DNA of 22,495 bases from the NCBI GenBank assembly GCA_937901345.1, contig CALCHM010000147.1:1-22495 (forward strand), in the 5' to 3' direction. This stretch comes from an uncultured Prevotella sp. GTDB lineage: Bacteria > Bacteroidota > Bacteroidia > Bacteroidales > Bacteroidaceae. This document shows, in pieces, positions 7,087-13,811 of this stretch; within the stretch, counting starts at the first letter, position 1; every line of letters starts with the position of its first letter. A program made the position numbers and the translations under genes. The notes beneath the pieces were generated by a model that was not told the DNA's origin, did no database searches, and worked only from the letters and a program-made list of their open reading frames with translations.

Positions 7087-8496
7087 ATGACAATGAAAAA
7101 ATATCTTTCAAGCAAACGCTGGTGGGCAGTTGACCTGGTTATATGTGGTGTATGGTTAGCGTTGTTATGGCACGAACATAGGTGGACGGCATGGTTAATC
7201 TTGCTTCCACTCATGCGTATTTGGACGAGTTTTTTATTACATCGCAAGAGCAAATTGGCAATAGCGCCTCTATGTGTCATCACGTTCTTCTTGCTTGTGC
7301 AAATATTTGGATTAGGCAATGAGACCTTCCAATGGATTTGGGACCCCTTCACCGATGTGCCGCGAACAGTATATCTACTATTTGGTGGAGATGTGCATAT
7401 CGTTGACTCGGCATTAGAGACAATGCGTGAAACGACTCTGTGGGATGGTGTCAACGTTCTGGGATGTTTATGGGTATTACTCGCACCTACATGTCTCTTG
7501 TGCTATCGATGGTGGAAGGGCGAATTACAAACTCTGCCTTTTAGCAAGAAATGTATGGCAGGACTCATCGGTTACATGATAGTGATAGTTATTGCTATAT
7601 TGATTGCTGGTCACGTAGGTACGTATTTCGTTGTAATGACATTGGGCATCTGCACACTCATTGGACTCATGTTGTTTTACAAGGGGGAATTGAAGGACCT
7701 GCTCTCGCGTACCGAAATCCTCTATCTAAGCGTGCTTGCATTGATGGGAGTTTGCTATTTCTGTGGTGTTAATTTAAACAAAAGCGGTAGTATTGTCCTT
7801 TATGTTTCAACGTTGGCAACTTATGCACTCTTTTGTTGGTGCTTTGGACATAAGAAAAATCTCTTGGACATGTTGCTACTCTCCCTCGGAGCGACATTAT
7901 TTTGGATATCACCTAGCGTTGTAGGTATGCAACGCATAGTTTTACTCTTCATATCTGTGGCATGTGTGGCGGCGGTGTGTGTGCGTTTTGTACAAGAACA
8001 TAGCAAGATGTGGGTTGGCGGGATGATGTTTTCCTTGATGGGATTTGTGATGCCTTTACTAAGTATGGGTTACAATCCCTACACTGCTATTGATTACAAA
8101 GTGCGCCCCAGTTATTTTCATTATTTTGGGGTAGTTTCGTTCGTTACAGACGGAGATCAGACAGGACTTCGCGACAGATATGGCATGGTTTCTCTCGTGG
8201 GAGATCGCATCGAGTTTATTTCAGCGTATAAACCTTACGTCAAAGTATATAAGGAAGACTTTTTCCAAATCTACGACATTGATATGCATAGACTATTGAG
8301 TGAGGAGTGGTTTTTCGATATAAAAAAAGAGGAAGACTCGCGATATTTCTATCGTCTGCAATCAAGCAACGGAGAGAAGCGTTTACTAATGCCTCACTGG
8401 GATGCCGGCATTCTTAAAATGGTAGATGCAAAGATTGTAGATGTAGATAGCACACTCATAAATCAAGAAATGCGAGACAGCCTAGTTCAAAATTAA
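7087..8496 (+). CDS. Multi-pass membrane protein with soluble C-terminal domain
   Basis: The 469-residue product has about ten or eleven hydrophobic segments, for example near 15-30, 35-50, 58-76, 123-141, 157-176, 178-198, 211-228, 234-252, 259-278, 281-300 and 309-330. A soluble tail of about 135 residues follows. The tail contains RYGMVSLVGDRI followed by KPYVKVY, weakly reminiscent of WG-repeat units. I do not recognise the family. It is the last gene of the group that starts with the AAA ATPase, and its stop codon lies inside the first copy of an 87-bp direct repeat. An inner-membrane location is expected. Possible roles as a sensor or anchor for the AAA/YbjN proteins are inference from order alone. 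Confidence 0.7.
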   Translation: MTMKKYLSSKRWWAVDLVICGVWLALLWHEHRWTAWLILLPLMRIWTSFLLHRKSKLAIAPLCVITFFLLVQIFGLGNETFQWIWDPFTDVPRTVYLLFGGDVHIVDSALETMRETTLWDGVNVLGCLWVLLAPTCLLCYRWWKGELQTLPFSKKCMAGLIGYMIVIVIAILIAGHVGTYFVVMTLGICTLIGLMLFYKGELKDLLSRTEILYLSVLALMGVCYFCGVNLNKSGSIVLYVSTLATYALFCWCFGHKKNLLDMLLLSLGATLFWISPSVVGMQRIVLLFISVACVAAVCVRFVQEHSKMWVGGMMFSLMGFVMPLLSMGYNPYTAIDYKVRPSYFHYFGVVSFVTDGDQTGLRDRYGMVSLVGDRIEFISAYKPYVKVYKEDFFQIYDIDMHRLLSEEWFFDIKKEEDSRYFYRLQSSNGEKRLLMPHWDAGILKMVDAKIVDVDSTLINQEMRDSLVQN

Positions 8497-8574
8497 GAAC
8501 TCTCGTACAAACCAAGACCTTTTTCAAATTTAGTAACGAACTCAAAAAAATCATTGAGACTAAATTTTGGAAAT
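8488..8574. repeat. Direct repeat copy 1 (spans the membrane-protein stop; crippled terminator)
   Basis: About 87 bp beginning CAAAATTAAGAACTCTCG recur 1211 bp downstream at 9699 with only a few substitutions and one 1-base gap. Copy 1 contains the TAA of the membrane-protein gene and the left arm of a terminator hairpin. The 3' end of the right arm and the T-run of copy 2 are missing here. The two copies bracket the intact NADAR-HAD gene. Confidence 0.88.
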
Positions 8575-8633
8575 GAGTAAATGATAGAATTGTAGTAACT
8601 TTACTCTCAAATATAGAACTTAAAGAAACTGTT

Positions 8634-9599
8634 ATGAAACTAAAAAAGCTATACTTAAGATGGTTAGTTTGGCGAGGTAAGGCACTGGATATATGGAGCA
8701 AAAGCCCATATCCTGCCAATGTCCTGTCAAACTTGTGCAGTAATGGGTTCCGTTTTGACGGTGTTTTATGCGGAAGTATGGAGGGCTTCCTCCAGGCTTT
8801 GAAATACCAGGATGCAAACAGACAAAGGCAAATATGCTCTATGAAGGGCAAGAACGCCAAAAATATGACCTCGACTCATTGGCAGACAGACCAAATAGTT
8901 TGGTGGAAAGGTGTTGCTATAAACCGTCAAAGCAAGGAGTTTCAGGACTTGATAAGCAGGGCATATAAAGCAATGTTTGAGCAAAATGAGCGTTTCCGTA
9001 TTGCTTTGATGTCAACTCGAGGAATGAAATTGTATCATAGTCAGGGTGAACAAAGTCCATACAAGACAATCTTGACTGAATCTGAATTCTGCTCTGTACT
9101 CACCGAAATGCGAGACTCATATGATATAAACAACAAAACTCCCCAACACAAGAAGCGCCTATATTTCGATATGGATGGCGTGCTTGTTGATTTTGAGTCG
9201 GCATTGGCGAAGCAGGACGAACAAACGCTAAAAGAATATGAAGGTAGATTTGATGAGATACCGGGATTGTTTGGACAAATGTCACCTATCAACGGAGCGA
9301 TAGATGCTGTTCACCGTCTCAACGAACATTACGATTGTTACATACTCTCAACAGCCCCGTGGAATAATCCGTCAGCGTGGAGTGATAAAGTATTGTGGGT
9401 CACCAAATACATGGACGACGTATTCCACAAGCGGATGGTAATCACGCATTGTAAGAATTTATGCAAGGGGGATATACTGATTGATGACAGAGGCAAGAAT
9501 GGCGCCAATGAGTTTGAAGGCGAATGGATACAGTTCGGCTCTGAGAAATTTCCAGATTGGAAAGCTGTTCTTGATTATCTTCTTCCAAAGGACTTATAG
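8634..9599 (+). CDS. NADAR domain fused to HAD-type 5'(3')-deoxyribonucleotidase
   Basis: A 321-residue two-domain protein. Residues about 25-160 match NADAR/YbiA: NVLSNLCSNGFRFDG, then SMEGFLQALK (E50) and the helical stretch ISRAYKAMFEQNERFRIAL. Residues about 173-318 are an NT5C-like HAD nucleotidase with nucleophile motif FDMDG (D179, D181), motif II ST (239-240), a Lys in THCKN (K274) and motif IV IDD (D284, D285). NADAR proteins are known to remove ADP-ribose from modified bases or act on ADP-ribosyl compounds; NT5C enzymes dephosphorylate nucleoside monophosphates. A fusion would let the released nucleotide be processed further, which is inference. The gene stands alone between direct repeats and is the intact paralog of the broken gene at 2899-3901. 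Confidence 0.88.
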   Translation: MKLKKLYLRWLVWRGKALDIWSKSPYPANVLSNLCSNGFRFDGVLCGSMEGFLQALKYQDANRQRQICSMKGKNAKNMTSTHWQTDQIVWWKGVAINRQSKEFQDLISRAYKAMFEQNERFRIALMSTRGMKLYHSQGEQSPYKTILTESEFCSVLTEMRDSYDINNKTPQHKKRLYFDMDGVLVDFESALAKQDEQTLKEYEGRFDEIPGLFGQMSPINGAIDAVHRLNEHYDCYILSTAPWNNPSAWSDKVLWVTKYMDDVFHKRMVITHCKNLCKGDILIDDRGKNGANEFEGEWIQFGSEKFPDWKAVLDYLLPKDL

Positions 9600-9698
9600 G
9601 AAGCACGATTATCATTGTGATGTTGATATGAACGCATTATAATGTAAGAGTGGTGAAATTAGCACACTTGTGGATGAAGAGGAATGCTACGGTGTACC

Positions 9699-9785
9699 CA
9701 AAATTAAGAACTCTCGTACAAACCAAGACCTTTTTCAAATTTAGTGACGAATTCAAAAAATTCATTAAGACTAAATTTGGAAAAG
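9699..9785. repeat. Direct repeat copy 2 (terminator-bearing)
   Basis: This is the second copy of the repeat at 8488. Homology starts abruptly at CAAAATTAAG; the flanks before it differ between copies (GTGTACC here, AGTT before copy 1). It encloses most of a complete terminator hairpin. The pair looks like the scar of a segmental duplication or cassette insertion that placed NADAR-HAD behind the membrane-protein gene. Confidence 0.88.
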
Positions 9786-9798
9786 GTCTTGTTTTTTT
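9724..9798 (+). terminator. Strong rho-independent terminator with 22-bp stem
   Basis: The left arm (9724-9745, starting CAAGACC) pairs along 22 bp with the right arm (9770-9791, ending GGTCTTG), with a single G-T pair, a 24-nt loop and then seven T. It closes the NADAR-HAD transcript and insulates the operon that starts at 10146. The remaining bases up to about 9950 hold no gene that I can support. Confidence 0.92.
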
Positions 9799-9954
9799 GT
9801 TGAATATACACGGAGTAAAGATGAAAGAAAGTGGAATTTTTCAGGTATTATTTTTACACAAAACATTTGTTAGAACAATAAACAACCTCCCCCAATCAAC
9901 ACGATTTTTACCCTTATTAAACACACCAAAAAGAACTCCTCAAATAGGAAAAAC

Positions 9955-9988
9955 TAAGTCTCAAATAATTTAAAATCTTTGAGACTTA
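9955..9988. repeat. Perfect 11-bp inverted repeat
   Basis: TAAGTCTCAAA (9955-9965) and TTTGAGACTTA (9978-9988) are exact inverted repeats with a 12-bp A/T-only-plus-one-C centre. No T-run follows on the plus strand. The right arm overlaps the TTTG of a possible upstream promoter, so it could be an operator, or a weak minus-strand terminator (five T on that side). Confidence 0.6.
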
Positions 9989-10010
9989 ATAACGCTACTT
10001 CTTATATTTG
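9978..10010 (+). promoter_or_regulatory. Possible distal Bacteroidetes-type promoter
   Basis: TTTG at 9978-9981, 21 bp, then TATATTTG at 10003-10010 fits TTTG/TAnnTTTG. It lies 136 bp before the NadD-NADAR start and overlaps the inverted repeat. It is weaker evidence than the proximal promoter. Confidence 0.4.
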
Positions 10011-10072
10011 TTTTTACGAAATCAACAAAAAAGCATTCTAACTAATTTGTTTCTAAAGTAAAATCACAATTA

Positions 10073-10091
10073 TTGTGTGAAAATAACGCAA
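10073..10091. promoter_or_regulatory. Palindromic operator-like site 1
   Basis: TTGTGTGAAAATAACGCAA is near-palindromic (TTGTGT and ACGCAA, one mismatch) and almost identical to site 2, 52 bp downstream. The distance is close to five helical turns, placing both on the same DNA face. A Nudix/NrtR-like regulator is encoded in the operon below. Confidence 0.7.
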
Positions 10092-10096
10092 TAAAT

Positions 10097-10127
10097 TTTG
10101 TTGGTTTGAAATTATTGCATACTTTTG
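10097..10127 (+). promoter_or_regulatory. Bacteroidetes-type promoter of the NADAR operon
   Basis: TTTG (10097-10100), a 19-bp spacer and TACTTTTG (10120-10127, matching TAnnTTTG exactly) give a canonical promoter. The predicted start falls near 10132-10136, only about ten bases before the ATG at 10146, so the leader is very short. Site 2 overlaps the -7 box and the start. Confidence 0.75.
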
Positions 10128-10143
10128 CGTAAAAATAACGCAT
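10125..10143. promoter_or_regulatory. Palindromic operator-like site 2 overlapping the promoter
   Basis: TTGCGTAAAAATAACGCAT has perfect TGCGT/ACGCA arms around a 7-bp A/T centre and matches site 1 at 16 of 19 positions. It covers the end of the -7 box, the likely transcription start and bases up to 3 nt before the ATG, the expected place for a repressor. Confidence 0.75.
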
Positions 10144-10145
10144 AA

Positions 10146-11207
10146 ATGAAAGATAAGAATCATAAAATAGTAATAATGGGAGGAAGTTTTAACCCTCCTA
10201 CATTAGCACATTACAGGTTAATGAAGCACGCCATCGAAACTTTAGATGCAACGCATGGTTACTTTGTTCCCGTAAGTGATGCTTATTTAAGGCGAAAAAT
10301 GCGACACGCGCATCCCCCTATTGTATTATCCACGGAACTACGCATTAAAATGTTGCAGACTATGTGCTCTGGAGGCAAGATGAAGGTGTGTGATAAGGAA
10401 ATTGGAACAATAGAAGCAAGAACCTTGCCTACACTAAAATCATTTAAGGAGGAGTTTCCTGAATATGAACTTTACTTTGTGATGGGAGATGATAAGTTGG
10501 AACTTTTGTCTCATCTAGCAGAAAAGGGAGGGTTCTTTGAGACCTCTAATGTCATTCTATATTCAAGAAATCTAGAAGGAATAGAAGAAAGTCTAAAGAA
10601 TCACAGAGTATTGTCCAAACACACCAGGAACATCGTTGTATTACCCCCACCCGAAGGTATAGTCGGAATAAGTTCTTCACTTATCAGAGAACGGATGCTT
10701 TTGGGAAAGTCATGCGAGGAATTACTTGTACCAAGTGTTTGGGAAATATTTAAAGAACTTCATCCGGATAACTTCCCAGACGTGATAAGTTCATTTAAGG
10801 GAGAGTATGATTTTTTAAACAATCGGTTTGGATGTTCTTTTGTATGGCAGGGTATAAGATACAATAATGTAGATACCGCATTTTATGCCTCCAAATATAC
10901 CGACGAAGCTGAACGCAAAGTTCTTAGTAGAATGTCTGCAGAAAGGGTTATAAAGAAAAGTATGGAATGCACTCCATCTATAGAATGGGAAGAGTCCAAG
11001 TTATACATTATGGAATCTATTCTTTTAGCCAAATTTGACCAGAACCCCAGTTTGAAGAAAAGACTCATAGAAACAGATGGGCGGATTCTCATTAATGGGA
11101 ACAACAAGCATGAAACTTATTGGGGCATTGACCTATATAGTTGGAGCGGAGAAAATCATTTAGGTAAAATATTAATGACAATAAGAGATAAGGAGAAGAA
11201 AAAATGA
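10146..11207 (+). CDS. NadD-like nucleotidyltransferase fused to a NADAR domain
   Basis: A 353-residue fusion. Residues 1-205 resemble nicotinate-nucleotide adenylyltransferase: GGSFNPPTLAH at 12-22 corresponds to the GGTFDPxHxGH motif (second His kept as H22, first replaced by Thr), FVMGDD at 111-116 and ISSSLIRERM at 175-184. Residues about 215-349 are NADAR: FKGEYDFLNNRF, FYASKYTD and the closing YWGIDL...GENHLGKILMTIR. The usual NADAR Glu before the helix is Asp here (D243). NadD enzymes join nicotinate mononucleotide to AMP in NAD synthesis. The lost His may mean altered substrate choice. It heads the operator-controlled operon and overlaps the next gene by 4 bp (ATGA). Confidence 0.88.
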   Translation: MKDKNHKIVIMGGSFNPPTLAHYRLMKHAIETLDATHGYFVPVSDAYLRRKMRHAHPPIVLSTELRIKMLQTMCSGGKMKVCDKEIGTIEARTLPTLKSFKEEFPEYELYFVMGDDKLELLSHLAEKGGFFETSNVILYSRNLEGIEESLKNHRVLSKHTRNIVVLPPPEGIVGISSSLIRERMLLGKSCEELLVPSVWEIFKELHPDNFPDVISSFKGEYDFLNNRFGCSFVWQGIRYNNVDTAFYASKYTDEAERKVLSRMSAERVIKKSMECTPSIEWEESKLYIMESILLAKFDQNPSLKKRLIETDGRILINGNNKHETYWGIDLYSWSGENHLGKILMTIRDKEKKK

Positions 11208-11755
11208 GATACAATGTTGAAATAATAAAGGAAATGGTTCGCAAGAATCCTACAACTGAGATTATATATTTCTGGGGACACACACCTAATCCCAAGAAAA
11301 TTACTAAATCATGCTTTAGTCAGTGGTATGACGTATATTTTGTGGTTGATGGAATTTCATACCATACTACAGAACAATACATGATGGCAAGCAAAGCAAG
11401 ATTATTTGGCGATGAAGATACCTTGAAAGAAATTATGGAGGCTTACTCACCAGCAGATCACAAAAAACTTGGGAGAAAAGTGAAAGATTTTGATGCGGCT
11501 ATCTGGGATGACAAGAAATTGGACATTGTTGTAGAGGGCAATAAAGCTAAGTTTTCTCAAAGTCCGGAGTTAAAAGAGTTTTTACTCGCAACTAACAATG
11601 CTATATTAGTGGAAGCAAGTCCTTATGACAAAATTTGGGGAATTGGTATGGATATAGAGACCGCACAAAACAACCATGTAGATGACTGGAAAGGTCAGAA
11701 TCTACTTGGATGTGCCTTGATGGAAGTACGAAATTGGTTAAGAGAACAGAACTAA
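11204..11755 (+). CDS. Stand-alone NADAR (YbiA-like) protein
   Basis: A 183-residue canonical NADAR protein: YFWGHTP (22-28), the TTEQYMMASKARLF block (56-69, with E57), KLGRKVKDFD (88-97), the GNKAKFSQ helix (112-119), LVEASPYDKIWGIG (135-148) and GQNLLGCALMEVR (164-176). Length fits single-domain members. The family removes ADP-ribose from guanine in nucleic acids in studied cases, or processes related N-glycosides such as riboflavin-pathway intermediates. All signature blocks are present, so it is the most likely active NADAR of the four here. It is translationally coupled to the NadD-NADAR gene by ATGA and lies 22 bp before the Nudix gene. Confidence 0.93.
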   Translation: MRYNVEIIKEMVRKNPTTEIIYFWGHTPNPKKITKSCFSQWYDVYFVVDGISYHTTEQYMMASKARLFGDEDTLKEIMEAYSPADHKKLGRKVKDFDAAIWDDKKLDIVVEGNKAKFSQSPELKEFLLATNNAILVEASPYDKIWGIGMDIETAQNNHVDDWKGQNLLGCALMEVRNWLREQN

Positions 11756-11777
11756 CTATACAAGAACGAAGCCTAAC

Positions 11778-12461
11778 ATGCCATATACATACCAATACCC
11801 CCACCCTTCCGTAACAACAGATTGTGTAATCTTTGGGTTTGACGGAACTACAATAAAAGTTTTGCTCATTCAGAGAGGCATTGAACCTTTCAAGGGGAAA
11901 TGGGCATTCCCTGGCGGATTCATGAAAATTGACGAGACGGCCGAGGATTGTGCGAAGCGCGAGTTGGAGGAAGAAACGGGACTAAGGAACACTTCGGTGG
12001 AGCAATTTTACACCTTCACGGATGTGCATCGTGACCCACGTGAACGCGTTATTACTATTGCACACTATGCTTTAGTGCGTTTATCGGAAGTTAAGGGCGG
12101 AGATGATGCATCTTTTGCTCAATGGTTTTCTATGGACGAGATTCCAAGTCTAGCATTTGATCATGACCGTATCCTTCGCATCGCAATTAACCGATTGAAG
12201 GAGCGCATCTGCTTCAAACCTATTGGTTTTGAGTTATTACCAGAAGTCTTCACCATGACCGAATTGCAGAATTTCTATGAAGCAATCTTGGAGGTTAAGT
12301 TTGACCGTCGAAATTTCTACAACAAGATGCTCAAACTCGGTATTCTCACCGAAGCAGAATCTCGACCAGCAAACGCTTCGAGACGTACTCCATGTAAATA
12401 CCGTTTCAATGCCGAGAAGTATGCAGAACTGAAGCAAAAGGGATTTAGATTGGAATTTTAA
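11778..12461 (+). CDS. Nudix hydrolase with NrtR-like C-terminal winged helix
   Basis: A 227-residue protein. The Nudix box is complete: G47, E53, R61-E62-L63, E65-E66 and G68, the exact GX5EX7REUXEEXGU spacing, so hydrolysis of ADP-ribose or a similar nucleoside diphosphate derivative is plausible. Residues about 155-227 (FTMTELQNFYEAIL, RRNFYNKMLKLGIL, ending YRFNAEKY) match the winged-helix tail of NrtR-type regulators. NrtR proteins repress NAD metabolic genes and release DNA on binding ADP-ribose; many have lost the catalytic residues, while this one kept them. It lies inside the operon whose promoter holds the twin palindromes, so autoregulation is a natural inference. Confidence 0.92.
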   Translation: MPYTYQYPHPSVTTDCVIFGFDGTTIKVLLIQRGIEPFKGKWAFPGGFMKIDETAEDCAKRELEEETGLRNTSVEQFYTFTDVHRDPRERVITIAHYALVRLSEVKGGDDASFAQWFSMDEIPSLAFDHDRILRIAINRLKERICFKPIGFELLPEVFTMTELQNFYEAILEVKFDRRNFYNKMLKLGILTEAESRPANASRRTPCKYRFNAEKYAELKQKGFRLEF

Positions 12462-12474
12462 AACATGTAAGACT

Positions 12475-13278
12475 ATGTACAACAGACAATATACACCCGA
12501 GAGAATAACTAAACTCAAGGAGAATGAAATATTTGTATTTGGAAGCAACCTAGCTGGTTCACATGGTGGTGGTGCAGCTCGTCAAGCCTACGAGCACTTT
12601 GGTGCCATATGGGGACAAGGTGTTGGCTTGCAAGGTCAAAGCTACGGCATACCTACCATGCATGGAGGAGTAGAAACTATCAAGCCATATGTGGATGAGT
12701 TTATTAAGTTTGCCAGGGAACAAAAAGAGTTGATATTCTATGTAACACAAATAGGTTGTGGTATTGCTGGCTTTAGAGTGGCAGAGATTGCACCATTGTT
12801 TAAGAATGCTATGCAAATAGAGAACATCATTCTACCTGAAAAATTTGTAGACATTCTCACTTCTGGTGACAAATACAATCTGGAGAGATTTGTCCAGGCA
12901 CAAAATTACATGTATAAGCAGGCCTTAGAAGAAATAGAAGATGGATACAAACAATCTCACTGGATATGGTACATTTTCCCTCAACTCGCATCTCTTGGTC
13001 ATAGCAGTAATGCAAAATACTACGGCATCAGTGGATATGATGAGGCTGAGGCCTACATGAATCATCCCATTCTCGGAACACGACTAAGAGAAGTAACAAA
13101 TGCTCTGCTATCTCATAGAGGTCAGGATGTCAATGATATTTTCGGCGGTTTGGATGCAATGAAAGTACGCTCATGTATGACTTTATTCGATGCTGTTTCT
13201 CCTGGAGATATTTTTGAAAAAGTAATAAGTGTATTCTACAATGGCATATATGACAAACGAACACTGGATTATATGTAG
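12475..13278 (+). CDS. Macro-like ADP-ribose-binding domain fused to DUF1810
   Basis: A 267-residue fusion starting 13 bp after the Nudix gene. Residues 1-128 belong to the family with IFVFGSNLAGSHGGGAA (19-35), GQSYGIPT (54-61) and YVTQIGCGIAGF (89-100), a Gly-rich macro-like protein often found near phage and ADP-ribose genes. Residues 132-267 are DUF1810: LERFVQAQNYMY, SHWIWYIFPQL (161-171), AYMNHPILGTRL (193-204) and KVRSCMTLF (230-238). DUF1810 has no settled biochemical role. Its fusion to a macro-like domain inside a NADAR/Nudix operon links it to ADP-ribose chemistry. It is the last gene before a 533-bp gap, and no clear terminator follows directly. Confidence 0.85.
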   Translation: MYNRQYTPERITKLKENEIFVFGSNLAGSHGGGAARQAYEHFGAIWGQGVGLQGQSYGIPTMHGGVETIKPYVDEFIKFAREQKELIFYVTQIGCGIAGFRVAEIAPLFKNAMQIENIILPEKFVDILTSGDKYNLERFVQAQNYMYKQALEEIEDGYKQSHWIWYIFPQLASLGHSSNAKYYGISGYDEAEAYMNHPILGTRLREVTNALLSHRGQDVNDIFGGLDAMKVRSCMTLFDAVSPGDIFEKVISVFYNGIYDKRTLDYM

Positions 13279-13292
13279 CGATTAGACACGTA

Positions 13293-13400
13293 ATGATGGA
13301 ATCAACAGAGAATTTTATCCATAAAAAACAGGAAGTGATAGATTTAGGGTTACTTATAACTCTATTATGGCATAAAGAAACAAAAAGCACCTTAAATTAG
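13293..13400 (+). CDS. Possible 35-residue small protein
   Basis: A short ATG-to-TAG frame 14 bp after the macro-DUF1810 stop. It has a polar N-terminus and a short hydrophobic stretch (IDLGLLITLLW). No family is recognised. It may be chance or the end of a decayed gene. Confidence 0.15.
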   Translation: MMESTENFIHKKQEVIDLGLLITLLWHKETKSTLN

Positions 13401-13459
13401 AGACAGAGATGTTCAACTAATATTTAATAAGCATGATTAAAATCAGCAGATTGACTAAA

Positions 13460-13525
13460 ACTGAATAATGAGTTTGTTGGGTTTCAATTCATTAGTTCAG
13501 TAAACAATTAAGAGACCCAAACAAA
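13460..13525 (+). ncRNA. Candidate structured RNA element (two interleaved stems) upstream of rtcB
   Basis: Stem A pairs 13460-13471 with 13489-13501 (12 bp, one bulged G). Stem B pairs 13473-13485 with 13512-13525 (13 bp, one bulged A, one G-T). The arms alternate A, B, A, B, so the stems either exclude each other as a switch or form a pseudoknot. No T-run follows. The rest of 13401-13811 contains no gene that I can support. Confidence 0.4.
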
Positions 13526-13760
13526 GCAGATACGAGTAAGCAGACTCACCAAAAAATCATGTAATTATCAAAAAATGAGAGAAAAGCACTAAGGTAGGAA
13601 CGCGTTGCATGGTTGCAAAAAAAAGAAAGACAAACGTCCATACTGGTGTATTCCCTTCCTTCAATAATCATCATTATGTCATGTCGCACCGAGACGAAGG
13701 TATAGGTGAAAAGGCGTATAACACTAAGCATGACGCATTTTTAACACAATAGTAGAATCA

Positions 13761-13791
13761 GACAAGTATATCAAATAACCAATTACTTGTC
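13761..13791. promoter_or_regulatory. Inverted repeat just upstream of rtcB
   Basis: GACAAGTA (13761-13768) and TACTTGTC (13784-13791) are exact inverted repeats 15 bp apart, ending 20 bp before the rtcB ATG. The position fits an operator or a leader hairpin. A weak match to the operon palindromes, 12 of 19 positions, lies nearby at 13731-13749. Confidence 0.45.
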
Positions 13792-13811
13792 ACATCAAAA
13801 TATAAACAACA

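Noticed and set aside
8596..8603. TAACTTTA as the NADAR-HAD promoter -7 box
   Set aside because: The last base does not match TAnnTTTG, and the nearest TTTG lies 26 bp away and not 19-21.
9650..9973. Plus-strand frame of 107 codons
   Set aside because: It runs straight through the direct repeat and the 22-bp-stem terminator, and its composition is that of A/T-rich non-coding DNA.
13546..13731. Minus-strand 61-codon frame upstream of rtcB
   Set aside because: Isolated, opposite to the operon, with no recognisable motif; too weak to call.
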